From NCBI GenBank assembly GCA_050084985.1, contig JBITNC010000001.1:204600001-204664000 (forward strand): a stretch of 64,000 nucleotides of DNA. The letters are read 5' to 3'. The notes below the pieces were generated by a model, which saw only the letters and a program-made list of their open reading frames with translations, searched no databases and was not told the DNA's origin. The stretch's first letter is position 1. The number at the start of each line of letters is the position of its first letter. Made by a program: the position numbers and the translations under genes. The stretch is from Nageia nagi (Eukaryota > Pinophyta). Below are positions 37,791-50,267 of the stretch, one piece after another.

Positions 37791-40642
37791 ATGTTTAAAG
37801 TGACCCTAAATACATAGGTAGAAACTTATAGTAAAAGCTCACATGTAGTAAAGGATATTTCTATAAATAACATAATGTAAAATATAGAGAAATAATCTAA
37901 CATATGATGGTAAAAGAACTTGATAGAGTAATATGGAAACTATTGGATTAAGATATCATCAACACACTATTGAGAAAGAGATCAAGAGAGATAAATACCT
38001 ATCACCTTAATTAAATGACCAAATGTATATGCAAATAAATATTTATCGATAGAAGTGGGATATTGGAATACAACCTTTTAGAATTAATCAAGATCACAAC
38101 CTAATGTCTACATGAAATACAGTATCCATAGATACCCCATTATTTGCTCTTATAGGATTTTCTATGATAGGGCCTTCTACAAATTAGTTTGCATCCAAGA
38201 TCCAATACTAGTATGATATAATGACAAGCCTAGTCTAGCATATAACTATGAAAGATGGATTGATAGATGCTTGAGTAATAAAATAATCCTAAACTCAATA
38301 GGCAACGTTGAGAAAAACTTAGATGATAGGTGATACTAGTATCGAGATGAAATCTTGATAGCTTCCCCATGTAATACTTATTCTTTACATATGCAATAGA
38401 ACTTCCATAATTCATTCCTACAAGCTAGCATCGATGCTAAGGTGCCTTGCAAAATAAAATATGGAATTACATGAGAAAGTGTTTAAGTGGGTGAATATAA
38501 GAAATATACTATTATAATAACATATAAGTAATATGAAAATTAATTAAGGATGATATGGGGTATATATTAATTGTCAACATAATTCTTCATCACTTGGATA
38601 GATTTATTTTTTTTTACTATTTGGTAATTTTATTTTCATCAAAGTTCAACCTATTCATCCTTTGTTGAATCCATTCCTCGCATCACCACTTCTAATCATA
38701 CACCTATTATGTTTACTATCATGTAGATAGTCCATTGTTTCCTTGGCACTATAAGACTTAATTATATATCAATACTTCTTTTCTTCACCATCTAATTATG
38801 GCTTATCATATACATCGAGTCTAGAACTTGGTTAGTTTGCCTACAAGGTTGAAAGGTTGGATTGAATGGTGGAATGATGCTATTGTTTGAACAACCACTC
38901 ATTTTTATAGTTTGGGTAAAGGGTGACTCAATTCAAAACGTGATCTACTTCTATGCTTCATGATGAGTTGACCAAAGTAACTCTAAGGCTAGAAATATGT
39001 TCAATTAGCCTTCCTTTACAAACTTATGTTGTATAGCTCTACCAAAAGTTAAATAAAGTTAAATTATACAAAGATAGAGGATACCAAATCAAAGTCCATC
39101 TACATTGTCTTAAAATAGAGGATAAAGTGACTAAGGAATTATTTGAAAATATTTTGCCTCCTTATTAAATAGCTTAATTCAAAATATTCTAGGAAGGGAG
39201 ATTTGGATATACCTCATTATGTGATATGGCTAATGTGTTTATGATGAATTATAATTAGGTTTTCATTTCTCAATCCCTCATCCCTAAGAGAGAACAAGAT
39301 TTGGCTACTTTTTTGGTAGTTATTACTATTAGATATTTATCATCTCAATGGGATGGATATTAAAAACCTTCTCAATTGATGATCTTGTTGATGCTCTTTC
39401 CTAGATGATGAATGATAATGCACCTAACTTGGATGTTGTTTCTTATGAATTTTATAAAATATTCTAATATATTTTTCCCCTAATTTGAATCAAGTTTGTT
39501 AAGAATCCCTCAACTTAGGCTCATTAGGTCCCATTATTAATAGAGTTAATATTAAGTTTATCCCCAAGCAGGAAGACCCATAACACCAAGAGTGGAATAG
39601 CCATAATATCTCTTGCAGTAAATCCCTTGAGATTTTCTTAGATATGTTTATCAAATCTATACCCAACTACACAAATGGACCCATTAAGGTTCATAGCTTG
39701 AGTTTTTGTAGCTCACATAGTATAGAGATAGAGATTAGGGTTCCTTGAGGTCTAAACCTAATTGTTATATTTGCATTTTGATAAACTGTAATGTGAAAAT
39801 TATTGTTCAACCCATTAAGAATACCACAACACTTTTATTTTTTATACATGGTAGTATTATGTGCCTATATTGTACTATAATCAACATATTTTGTATATGA
39901 AGATGAAGTTTGTAATCCTTTTTTTATTGAAGCAATTTGTAACATAGTTATGGAGAAATATAAAAAATAATTTCATTTATATTTGATACTCATGTACAAA
40001 GTATTTATTTCTATTCATTTTATGTATTTTTATTGTATGTAAAACATGTTACCTCATGTTTTTATAATAAAAATAGTAGGATTTTAGAAAACCATATCTT
40101 TTTTCTTACCTTTTTTTATGGGCATTGCATCATTAGAAAATCCCTTTTCAAGAGCTTTCCAACTATATATATAATTACATACTTTGTGTGATATTTTCCA
40201 TCCTTTCATCATGCTTTTATATACGGTGATATACTCAATATGTAACAATATCATAATTGATAGGCCTTCATGTCACCATGAATTGCTAGATGTTTACTCA
40301 TAAAATCATGAAAATTCTTATAGTATTGTAAATCACCAAAGTTTCATTGCTCCATTTATGTTGGATCATACATAATTGAAAATTCATTTTTAAGATATTT
40401 TCAACCATATATAACATGACCCTCTTTATGTTCAAATCATCAAAGTTTCATTTTTTACATTCTTGGAAAACTTGATCTTGTCATATTGCATTTTGGCGAC
40501 TTGGTGACCTCAAATCTAGAAGCTAATTGCTATAATTATATAGCTCCAATTGTGGAAAATTGTATATCATTAGAAAGAGATGAAGCATATAAATGATCTT
40601 AGTTTTGGTATAGAATAATATATAAAAGTGTAATATGGATAT
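37791..40642. other. AT-rich non-coding region without recognised gene
   Basis: No convincing coding, RNA or repeat structure. Broken plus-strand frames around 38800-39750 could be old gag-like sequence, but no motif supports it. Confidence 0.4.
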
Positions 40643-42900
40643 TGTTGTGCCCACACAACACACCCCAAAATATAAGATTTTAGGGACCCTATTTTTACAA
40701 AGGCAATGAGGTGCATTACCTTAAGATTCACTTTTGGCGATAAATATTTGATTTTGAAGAGTGTAAATATGATATTAGGGAGCGATTCATGAATATCATG
40801 GGAGAAATACCTTGAAGAGTATCAGAGAATCTAGTAACTAGTTTTGCACCCAAGGAGCTAGGATCTGAGAGATATCATCAAAGCATAGATTTTTAGGTCT
40901 AGAATGAGGCCAATGGAGATGGGGTTATTTTTCAAATTTTGAGAGTTGAAACCATAGAGAAGAGGCCAATGGAGGATTTCATTCTAGGAAATTTGAAGCT
41001 TGGAAGTTTTGGATTTCGATGAAACATGTAAAAATGATAACTAGGAGGAGATTTGCACCCCTTTGATGGCATCAAAGGGCTAAAAATTGGTGCTTATTTC
41101 ATCAAAGATAAAGTGGAATGTTGGAAAAAGAGGAATCCAAGTGCAAAATCTCATGGAAGATGTGATTCCAAGCAACTTTAACACTTGAATAATTTTATTT
41201 TGATCAAGTTGAGATACATTTATGCTTGGGTGCAACTTTCCATGGCATTGGAACACCAAAGCACCTAATTCTAGCACCTATCTTTAAGAAATAAGAACGG
41301 ATTTTGTGAAAAAATAAATTTTGGTGATATGGGGGCATGAAGAAGGTCATTCCAAGAAAGTTTAAACTTTGAAATTTTCAATTTTAATTGAGGGAAAGTA
41401 CACATATTCCTAGGTGCATATTCTCTTAGCTTTGGCACATCAAAGCACTTCAAATTGGCACCTACCTTTAAGATGGTAAAGTTGTATTTTGGGAAAAGAT
41501 AAATTTTGACCACATGGATGCATGGAAAATCATATTTTGAACATATTTAAACTTTATAATTTCTACTTTTTACTAAGGAAAGAGTCCCAAAATTCTAGGC
41601 ATAAGAATTGACTCCTTTGGCATCATCAAAGCTCGAATTTTGGTGCCTAAGGCATGATCACTTCAAAATTTTACTTGATCAAATGGAAAAACTAGCACAT
41701 GGGTATGAGAAGGACCAATTCCCTTGGAGTTAGGTGCAAGTTTCACACCCTTTTACACATAAAGCACCATGAAATTGGTGCCTAGCATGTGCGATTCTCC
41801 ATTTTGGTCAAAAATTGAAAATTTTGTTCAAAGACATGGGAGGATAACATTAAAAATTCCATATCAAATGGTTAAGAGATTTTTAAAAATGATAAATTTT
41901 TCCATTAGGAAAGGTTAGCCACATGTTTGCATGCCTTTAACACCTCAAACCCCTCAATATTGGTGCCTAACTTGCTTGGAGTCTAAATAGGTAAAATTTT
42001 GAAGTCATTAAATGGAGAAACAAAAACATGGGTATTTGAAAGGGTAAAAATCCAAGCATATTTTGGTTTGGAGTTTTTAAAATTAACTAAATTTTACACC
42101 ATTTGTAGTTAGGCACATGTTTACATGCCTTTGACACCTCAAATCACCCAAAAATGATTCCTAAGTATAAAAAACCTCATTTTTGATAAAAATTATTTTT
42201 TTGTAAAGATATGAAGAATGATCACGTGCATCCACCCCCCTTAGAATTTTTGAAAAAAAAATGGAAAATGAGTAATATATGACCATTTGAACAATTTGGA
42301 GGAGATGGGTTTTGAAAAAGCTTGAACTACTTAAACCCAACTAATGTCAATGTAGATATTTTGGCAAAAAGTTCAAACTCAAAATAAAAAAAACATGGGT
42401 ATTTTGAGGAATACCAAGATATGCATCTTTAACCTTTGGAGGAATTGCCAAAAGATCAAGCATCTACACTTGTAAGAGAATTCTTTGTTATTTTTCTCCA
42501 AATTACAACCAAACAAGCTCAAAATCATTGTAATGGCTCTCAAATCTATGCATATGGCTCAAATTTTAATATATATAGCTTATATCATTGATGGGATGAA
42601 TATGTTGCTCCCACAAATCGAATTGTAATTTTATTTAGTTTCAAACTCCCAAAAATAGATTTTTTAGAATTAGGGTAACACTAAAAAAATTGACCTAAAA
42701 AGTTTATAAATAGACCATAGGGGTTCACATTTTGAGGAGAATATTTTTAGAATAAATTTATGAAAAATTGATGTATCCTTGTAATTTTTGCACAAATTTA
42801 ATACAAAGTGGTGGAATAGTTGAAACAAGGGATTTGTTATTTGTGGGATTATGGATTCAACCTTTTTGGAGCTTTTTTGGATGATTTAAATTCTTTCATG
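40643..42900 (+). repeat. 5' LTR of element E (3' end uncertain)
   Basis: It matches 52673-54668 over about 1.95 kb and then continues with a TATA box (TATAAATA, 42705-42712) and R-like sequence. The true end was not located because the other LTR is truncated before that point and no clear primer site was seen. The U3 part consists of degenerate ~185 bp modules. Confidence 0.75.
42705..42712 (+). promoter_or_regulatory. TATA box in 5' LTR of element E
   Basis: TATAAATA in the context AGTTTATAAATAGACC, about 2.06 kb from the LTR start. It gives the plus orientation of the element and marks the end of U3. Confidence 0.6.
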
Positions 42901-44129
42901 CTTTTCCTTGAAAATTTTTGAATTTTAGGAACTTTTTACAAAAAATTTTAAAAGTTCTTAAATCATTCCTAGATCATTGCATATCCATAGCATAGTAAGT
43001 GGATGTATTCTAGGATTTTCTTCATTCTATGATATCAAATTAGAATTTATCATTTGAAACAAAGTGTGTGCATAGATGTTGTGTCATGTTTCCTTTTGTT
43101 TATTTTTTTTGGTACACTTAGGTGTATCTATAGCAACTTTAGTCTCTAATCCTCTTGCAAATATATTAGACTTAGGTTATTCTATTTTTAAGTTGAAATA
43201 ATTTGAATAAGACTTCTTGATTTATCTGTAACTAAGAACCCTTAGACAGTGCTTCACAATGATGTTTTCTTTGTCATCTCTTCAGCATTGAACATTCTCA
43301 CCTCCTTTTTCTTTTCTTTATTTTACACTTTCTTTAAAATCCATAAAAACAATTGAACTACTACAAGATAGATACCTTAGTCCTTATAAAAATATGTGTT
43401 AATAACTACTAGCTCTACTACATCACTCAACTAAATCCTAAATAAGACCTACACTTATTTAAATATTGCATTAACAACACAAGCTTTGTGAGAAACCTTG
43501 GGGTATTAGTATTTACAAGAGGAGTTCAGTAACGCATTATCACCTACAATTGGGTTTCTTTCCTATATTGATCATCTTGTGGCAATCTCTAAGTAAAGGG
43601 AAAGACTTCCCTTCTAACATAAATTAGTGCTATAAGGAGTACCATTTGATTGTTTTATCTTTCATGATTTTTAATTGCCATTCATTTTTTTCAACAAATT
43701 GAGTTATTTTTCTTATTCTACTTAATTATTTTTTAGTTTTCTTTTTTCTTTTATCTTGCTCCTTTAAAAGCTTAAAGTTGGGACTTAGAAGAGAGAATAG
43801 ATTTATTTACAGTATAAGGGTAGCTAGAGCAGTAAGATAAGTAGAACAAGTGACTAAAATGGTGTTGAATAAAGAGATAAATCAAAATCCAAGAAGCCCA
43901 ATATCTAAATTCAATTTAGAAGGGTCCAGTACTCCATCGACATAGTGTACTTCCCCAAGAGCCATTGTTACACCACCAATTTTTACTTCAAGTATCTCAC
44001 AATCGATTGTGCAACCAATTGCTATAATAGTTCAGCCATGAGTTATTCAATTTGAAAATCAAAATCAAAACAATTCAATAGCAATAACTTCAACATGGTT
44101 GGTATGAATACCTATCAATATTGTAGGAT
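42901..44129 (+). other. Leader region of element E
   Basis: Non-coding AT-rich sequence between the LTR and the gag relic. No primer-binding site could be fixed. No gene. Confidence 0.4.
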
Positions 44130-44900
44130 ATGTGCATCAATGCCCTAAGAATCCAGATAGGTTCCTACTGAATTTTATTCATGATGGAATAATAATGATG
44201 AAAGAGCATATTCACATATACAAAGATGACATAATATGACTACATGTGGTTCATGAAGATGTGGCTTTCTACATGTTCCCTAATACTTTAGACAATGTGA
44301 CTATTATGTGGTATGCTAGTTTACCTGAAGAATCGATAACTTTATGGATACAACTTGAATAATCATTTTAATAAGTTTAGTATGCCCATTGATCTAAGTG
44401 TTATATGCAATCAAATTTTAATGAATAAACATCAACCCCATTAGCTACTTCATAGCTTCAATTGTAGATTTCAAAAAGCATACTCTAGGCTCATAAACCT
44501 CTACAAAGTTGATAGAGATTATGCATTACAAATATATTTAAGATCACTTGATAGTATGATTAGAGATTGCCTCAAAGAATTTTGAATTTCAAAGAATAAA
44601 TAGAATATATAATGTTTATCCAAATAACGATGATGTTCCAAATTTGATTGTAAACAATAGTAATAATATGAATAACATTGATTTATTAGGTATAGGCTTA
44701 TCTAATTGGTGTAAAGTGCACTTTACAACCTCTCATGGAGAATCTGAATATCCTGATGCAAAAATAAATATTTTACAATAAGAGATACAAAGTATGGATA
44801 TGACACTAAAAAATGATCCAAGACCATCTTAAGCTAATTCCAATCAAACTCTTGTAATCAAGATGTCATAAAAAGATGAAGATGTCCTAGAAGAAGAAAC
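44130..44900 (+). pseudogene. Element E: gag remnant
   Basis: The plus strand reads KEHIHIYKDD, then VAFYMFPNTLDNVTIMWYASLPEESITLWIQL, the central pattern of Ty3/Gypsy gag (F..TL...A..WY..LP..SI..W..L). Stops and frameshifts follow. The rest, to about 44900, is an acidic linker without clear motif. Confidence 0.75.
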
Positions 44901-45329
44901 ATTTGATGATATAGTGTATGCTATAGGATTGATCTTTGAAGAAGAAGTTTATATAATATAACAATAAAAACCATAAGGCCACCATACCTATAATTTTAAA
45001 CCAGGGGTAAACAAAGAGAATGCAACTTCATCTATACGTTTGAACAAGGTGCAAATTTCGCCTGATGAGACTTCACTAGTTAATCCTCCTCCACCATGTG
45101 TGCAACAACCTTTGCATGTACTTTTGCAACATGTACAACCATCTGTACAAACTCCTATCAAGTACAAATTCAACAAGGAGATATATAACTTAAATACAAA
45201 AAGGTAGCTTAGAATATCGTTAAAGATATGAAGAAACAAAGAGTAAATATGAGGATGTATGATTCCTTAGATTATGAGACCCAATAAAAATTATTGCTTA
45301 ATGACATTAAATAGAGGAAGAAGAAATAG

Positions 45330-45810
45330 ATACCCAAAATATCATATATACAAATGGTATTAATTCAAAATAAGGGAGGAATGGTCAATATCCCTCAATT
45401 TTTGCTAACCCTTAGATTAGCAAGCAAGAACTTGCATAATTGCATAGTAGATTTTGGAGTGCAAGGAAACATTATGCTTATTATGGAAAAAATTAAAATA
45501 TTACTTTTAGATAGCCCTAGAAAGGTCACTTAGTTAGACCAATATGAGGTTGAGGTATTAGGAATGTTAGAGATGTACACATACAAATAGCATCATAGCC
45601 ACATATTCAACAAAGAATAGATGTTTAGGTAGTGGAGATACTAGATACCTATGGGATGTTTCTTAGTAGAAACTAGTCTATGAATGGATACATCTATATG
45701 AATTGGTCTCATATGTAGCTTCCATGGATAAGCATTGCAAACCAAATAAGGGCTGAGAGAAAACCAAGAATCAAACAAATGGTTACAAAATACAACAATC
45801 TGAATGAGGT
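45330..45810 (+). pseudogene. Element E: protease remnant
   Basis: The frame reads NIPQFLLTLRLASKNLHNCIV, then DFGVQGN where an active protease has DSGA..N. A second part in another frame reads SMNGYIYMNWSHM, then LPW and NQIRAERKP, the C-terminal protease pattern of the Tat-like Gypsy group. The active-site Ser is lost, so it is inactive. Confidence 0.7.
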
Positions 45811-46158
45811 CTAGTTCCTTGAAGTGGGAATGGATGTCTATGAGTCAAATGAATTCCATCATTTAGATATGAAGCCAACAAATAATAAAGTCTTTGCGAC
45901 TAGGCCTACAAAAGCCAAATCTAGAGCACATAATCCCCAAAGCACTATAAATAATAAACAATGGATAATCAAGGTCAATGATTAACTATCCAAATGCTTT
46001 GTGGGTAAGGATTCACCATTACCAAATAATGGTTGATATTCCAAACCTTTCTTTCCACCTTGAACAAAATTACAATATTGTATATAATGTAAATAGAATA
46101 ACTTTCCTATTTTAGTTTTTAATTACAAATATAATTAACTTAGGGATCTTAATATAAT

Positions 46159-47012
46159 TGTTTACAAATAAAAATTGAGCGTGTAAATAAATAAACAGAG
46201 AAATATCTACAAACTCAATATTATCTGTATACTAGCTATGGATAGCGATTTATTCTAGATATCAATAAACAACATAACCAATTCAGCAGTGTACTTGTAC
46301 CAACCAAGACTGTGATTCATGTACTTACCTCAACGGAACGTACCTGACAACGAAAGATGTAGATATTGGCGATGTAGTGATGATAAACTACCTTTTCCAC
46401 AACGTCGTGACCTGCAAGGATGCGAAAAGAGGACCGCGGGCGGTCCGCTTCAGTAGTATTAGAGCACCGGCGGTGTTCTTCCGTTCGCAAAGGAGCACCG
46501 ACGGCCCTAGCTTGATAGCTTTGACCTCTCGATTAGGTCCAGATCTTTAGTATAGATATCTCAGATTGCAGTGTAATATCAGAATTGATCGCATATGTCA
46601 GGAGAGCTCGCGTAAGGAAGCACACAAACCACAGCCTTGTAGGCGGTACCAAGAGATACCTTAAGGGGTAGCCACTTACAAGACCATACGCGGGATCATG
46701 TGTATCCTTGTTGTTGTGGACTTACTATTAGATCCCTTATTTATATAGATAATAGATAATACCGCCCATAGGTCGGCGTGCATCCACATAAATAAGGTTA
46801 ATTCACAAAATTTAAGATAAACACATCAATAAACAAGATAATTCATGCAATACTCAAGATAAACCATGCAATATTCAAGATAACCCATGCAATATTCATA
46901 TTCAAGCTAAACATTGATATTATCACTTTAATCCATTTAAGACATATAGTTAGGCCGCATATTTCATTAATTTATTGATTTAAAAGCATAAAATCATTTT
47001 TATGTGTTAACA
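46159..47012 (-). repeat. 3' LTR of element F, 854 bp
   Basis: Ends TGTTTACAAAT (plus strand) and TGTGTTAACA. It carries a minus-strand TATATAAATAAGGG at about 46733-46747, some 270 bp from the LTR start as read on the minus strand. A GC palindrome GGACCGCGGGCGGTCC lies at 46431-46446. Confidence 0.95.
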
Positions 47013-47026
47013 GATGCCCCACTTTG
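47013..47026 (-). other. Polypurine-like tract of element F
   Basis: On the minus strand the sequence before the 3' LTR reads AAAGTGGGGCATC, then the LTR TGTTAACA. It is only partly purine but sits exactly where second-strand priming is expected. Confidence 0.5.
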
Positions 47027-47495
47027 GATGGGAAATCGAAAGAAGCATGAGGTGAGTTGAGATTTTGCATTCAAAGTAAAAACACAACATCATAGCAAGC
47101 AATTTTGATAAGCAATGATAAACACTAACCATTTAAACAACATCATGATAAAGCTTATAGGTTGAGGAAACTCCCTTTTGATATTACCTTGGGCATGCTT
47201 GCCCCTTGCGTTTTGCTGTAGAAGGTGATAGTCTGATATGTCTGATAATCTGATAAGCTGATAATCTTGCCATAATGCTGATGACCCATGACGACAAACT
47301 TGACAACACACATGACAGTGACCGGACAAACGACTTGACCACACATGTCGACCGGACGACATCTTGACAAGACCACATCACAAGACAAAACATGACAACA
47401 CACATGACAAGACATGATAACACACATGACCAACTCACAAGACAAGACATGATAACATACATAACAACACATGATAACCATAACCACACATAGGA
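47027..47495. repeat. Low-complexity CATGACAACACA-type region
   Basis: Between the polypurine-like tract and the 96-bp array, the stretch 47280-47480 repeats variants of CATGATAACACACATGACAA irregularly. It looks like a decayed short-period tandem repeat. No gene. Confidence 0.6.
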
Positions 47496-48265
47496 GAGAG
47501 CTAAGTTCTACACAACTGAGCCTTCGCACCAAGAGGTGTACTCCAATTGCATGAGAACCGAACTCCGCAAAACAATGATAAGCTGATATGTGAGAGCTAA
47601 GTTCTACACAACTGAGCCCTCGCATCAAGAGGTGTACTCCAGTTGCATAAGAACCAAACTCCGTAGAATCATGATAAGCTGATGTATGAGAGCTAAGTTC
47701 CACACAACTGAGCCTTCACACCAAGAGGTGTACTCCAGTTGCATGAGAACTAAACTTCGCAAAACAAGTGATAAGCTGATATGTGAGAGCTAAGTTCTAC
47801 ACAACTGAGCCCTCGCATCAAGAGGTGTACTCCAGTTGCATAAGAACCAAACTCCGCAGAATCATGATAAGCTGATGTATGAGAGCTAAGTTCCACACAA
47901 CTGAGCCTTCGCACCAAGAGGTGTACTCCAGTTGCATGAGAACCAAACTCCGCAAAACAATGATAAGCTGATGTATGAGAGCTAAGTTCTACGCAACTGA
48001 GCCTTCGCACCAAGAGGTGTACTCCAGTTGCATGAGAACCGAACTCTGTAGAACAAGTGATAAGCTGATATGTGAGAGCTAAGTTCTACACAACTGAGCC
48101 CTCGCATCAAGAGGTGTACTCCAGTTGCATAAGAACCGAACTTCACAGAATCATGATAAGCTGATGTATGAGAGCTAAGTTCCACACAACTGAGCCTTTG
48201 TACCAAGAGGTGTACTCCAGTTGCATGAGAACTGAACTCTGCAGAATAATGATAAACTGGTGAAG
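47496..48265. repeat. Eight-unit tandem array, 96-97 bp period
   Basis: Units start with GAGAGCTAAGTTC at 47496, 47592, 47688, 47785, 47881, 47977, 48074 and 48170, giving periods of 96 or 97 bp. Two unit types partly alternate (GCATAAGAACC and GCATGAGAACC versions), suggesting a two-unit higher-order repeat. Because 96 is divisible by 3, the minus strand keeps frames open and encodes a 32-residue repeat, but the 97-bp units break it. Confidence 0.95.
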
Positions 48266-48800
48266 CTGATACTCCACCAAGAAGCATGATAAGCTGACTA
48301 TGGGAGCTGGACTCCACTCATAGCCACATGATAAGCACATGATAAGCTGACTATGGGAGCTGGACTCCACTCATAGCCACATGATAAGCACATGATAAGC
48401 TAACTATGGGAGCTGGACTCCACTCATAGCCACATGATAAGCTGACTATGGGAGCTGGACTCCACTCATAAGCATATGATAAGCACCTGATAAGCTGACT
48501 ATGGGAGCTGGACTCCACTCATAGCCACATGATAAGCACATGATAAGCTAACTATGGGAGCTGGACTCCACTCATAAGCATGATAATCTGATCACGGGAG
48601 TTGGAACTCCACTCACAAGCATGATAATCTAACCATGGGAGCTAGAACTCCACTCACAAGCATGATAATCTGATCATGGGAGTTGGACTCCACTCACAAG
48701 CATGATAATCTGACCACGGGAGCTGGAACTCCACTCACAAGCATGATAATCTGATCATGGGAGCTGGACTCCACTCACAAGCATGATAATCTGATCACTC
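48266..48800. repeat. Second tandem array, ~40-55 bp units
   Basis: Repeats of GGGAGCTGGACTCCACTCA followed by ATAAGC or ATAATCTGA-type spacers run to about 48800. The unit core is a near palindrome (GGAGCTGGACTCC). It adjoins the 96-bp array and shares the CATGATAAGCTGA phrase with it, so both probably grew from one ancestral unit. Confidence 0.88.
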
Positions 48801-49000
48801 AAGTCTACAAACACAAAAACTCAAAGCAATATTCTCCTGGATATATCATTCGTCAAACACCTGTGACGCACACATGATACTTGGATAAGCTGATAATTTA
48901 GATCTGCAAACATGAAACTCAAGGCAATATTCTCCTGGATATAACGTTGATCAAACATCTATGATGCACTCATGATACTCAATAAATTGATTTTCTAGAT
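48801..49000. repeat. Two-copy ~98 bp repeat
   Basis: Two copies of a segment with GCAATATTCTCCTGGATATA (starting about 48826 and 48924) are followed by TCAAACA..TGTGACGCAC or variant and CATGATACT. Period about 98 bp. Confidence 0.8.
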
Positions 49001-49003
49001 AAA

Positions 49004-49019
49004 GGACCGTAGGCGGTCC
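49004..49019. repeat. GC-rich palindrome in element F
   Basis: GGACCGTAGGCGGTCC can fold as a 6-bp stem with a 4-base loop. Relatives occur at 46431, 49819, 50586 and 51459, plus GAGCGCTGGCGCTC at 49850. Confidence 0.85.
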
Positions 49020-49213
49020 TTTATTACTGACTTAGAATGCCGGCAGTCTTCAATAAGGCTGCAGGCTGTCCTTTTCTTAAGGATTCATCAAAAACCGTGA
49101 AAATCACATCCCTGTGAATCACCTCTGGATTCCAGATTGATGCCTAATTACTGATCTACGTGCACCAAATGCTCAAATCAAAATTATTCTTGAAGTGTGT
49201 GCCCTAACCTTTC

Positions 49214-49519
49214 TATAAAAGGGGCCCCACCCTTCCTCATTTATTCACCCTGTCATTTTCATAGCTGAGAGCATCCCAGAGCTCAAGAGACTGATTCAGA
49301 GAGGTTTAGCTGGTGCTTTTGTCACTATTGCTAAGTGATTCATCTTGTATTGCTATTGCACGCTATGACCCTACCGATGAACATAGAGCTACCTTGGTGG
49401 CTGATTCTCCTACTGGTCATCAGGTACATTGCATCTCCTACCTCTTCCTTACTATGCTTTTGCTTGTTCTCATATTTTTAGCCGCATATACACTGGTTTT
49501 CATAGGGTTTTCCTATTGA
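49214..49519 (+). promoter_or_regulatory. Antisense promoter-like module with short frames
   Basis: On the plus strand, opposite to the LTR direction, TATAAAAGGGG at 49214-49224 is followed by a pyrimidine-rich start-like region and, near 49364, ATGACCCTACCG opening a short frame with a possible splice donor (CATCAGGTACATT) about 60 bp on. An overlapping frame 49313-49519 has hydrophobic stretches (MLLLVLIFLAAY). A weak transcript unit is possible; no product is recognised. Confidence 0.35.
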
Positions 49520-50164
49520 ATACCCTAGCTAATCATTTTTCCCTTTTTATTTTGAATTTCTGGTATCATGGCTGTACTATGCTCATCCGTACAAACTTGT
49601 ACCCTAAATTTTGTCAACCTTTGTGCACCAAGGAGCCTGATATACATAAGATAATATTGATCACTGTATATGAGATAAAACTGAGCACCATGTCAAGAGG
49701 CCTGTAGAAGAACTGATATCTGCCCCAAGAGATATGCAAAATAGTGACCCAAGAGCAGAAACTCCATACTGAGGGGGGTCCAATGACCTTCGTTCCAACA
49801 AAAATAGATCACAAAAGTGGACCGCAGGCGGTCTTCACTGCTAGATATGGAGCGCTGGCGCTCTTTTTCTTACATAAAAATGGATCCCCGTTTCCTCTAC
49901 CATAATGTTGGTTAGCATGTCTACCCTAATGTTAGTTCCGTTAGTATTAGCATGATCACGGGTGCTCACCAAATGATATTTCCAAAGGGTAACTCACCCC
50001 CGCTAGTGCTAGCTTCATGTTGATTCTTATACCATGGTGCCCCAGTGATAGTAAGGTTTTTTGTTTCATTTTCCTGTGCATACATTACACCTGTGTTATG
50101 TTTGGGCATGGGGTTTTTGTAGATTCCCAAGTTTTCATTATCTGTATGCACAAGAGCTTTTCCT
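49520..50164. other. Element F interior without recognised gene
   Basis: It contains the GC palindromes at 49819-49833 and 49850-49863. A minus-strand open frame of 67 codons (50169-49966) starts without ATG directly beyond the second primer-site copy and is unrecognised. Confidence 0.5.
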
Positions 50165-50267
50165 TTCACGTCGGGTTCACCAAATGTTTACAAATAAAAT
50201 TGAGCGTGTAAATAAATAAATAAGCAAATATCTACAAACTCAATATTATCGGTATTTGAGCTTTCCG
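50165..50267 (-). repeat. Internal copy of primer site and LTR end of element F
   Basis: The plus-strand sequence TTTCACGTCGGGTTCACCAA followed by ATGTTTACAAATAAAATTG repeats the primer site and the first ~80 bp (plus-strand order) of the right LTR at 51166-51265, with a few differences. On the minus strand this is an LTR 3' end and primer site placed after the 310-codon ORF. Confidence 0.85.

Noticed and set aside
47155-48317. Long minus-strand frames with a repeating VELSSH motif as a repeat-protein gene
   Set aside because: They arise because the DNA unit is 96 bp, a multiple of three. 97-bp units break the frame and no start or conserved neighbour supports a gene.
47280-48800. CRISPR-like direct repeats
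   Set aside because: The repeats are contiguous tandem units without unique spacers, lie inside an LTR element, and the genome is eukaryotic.
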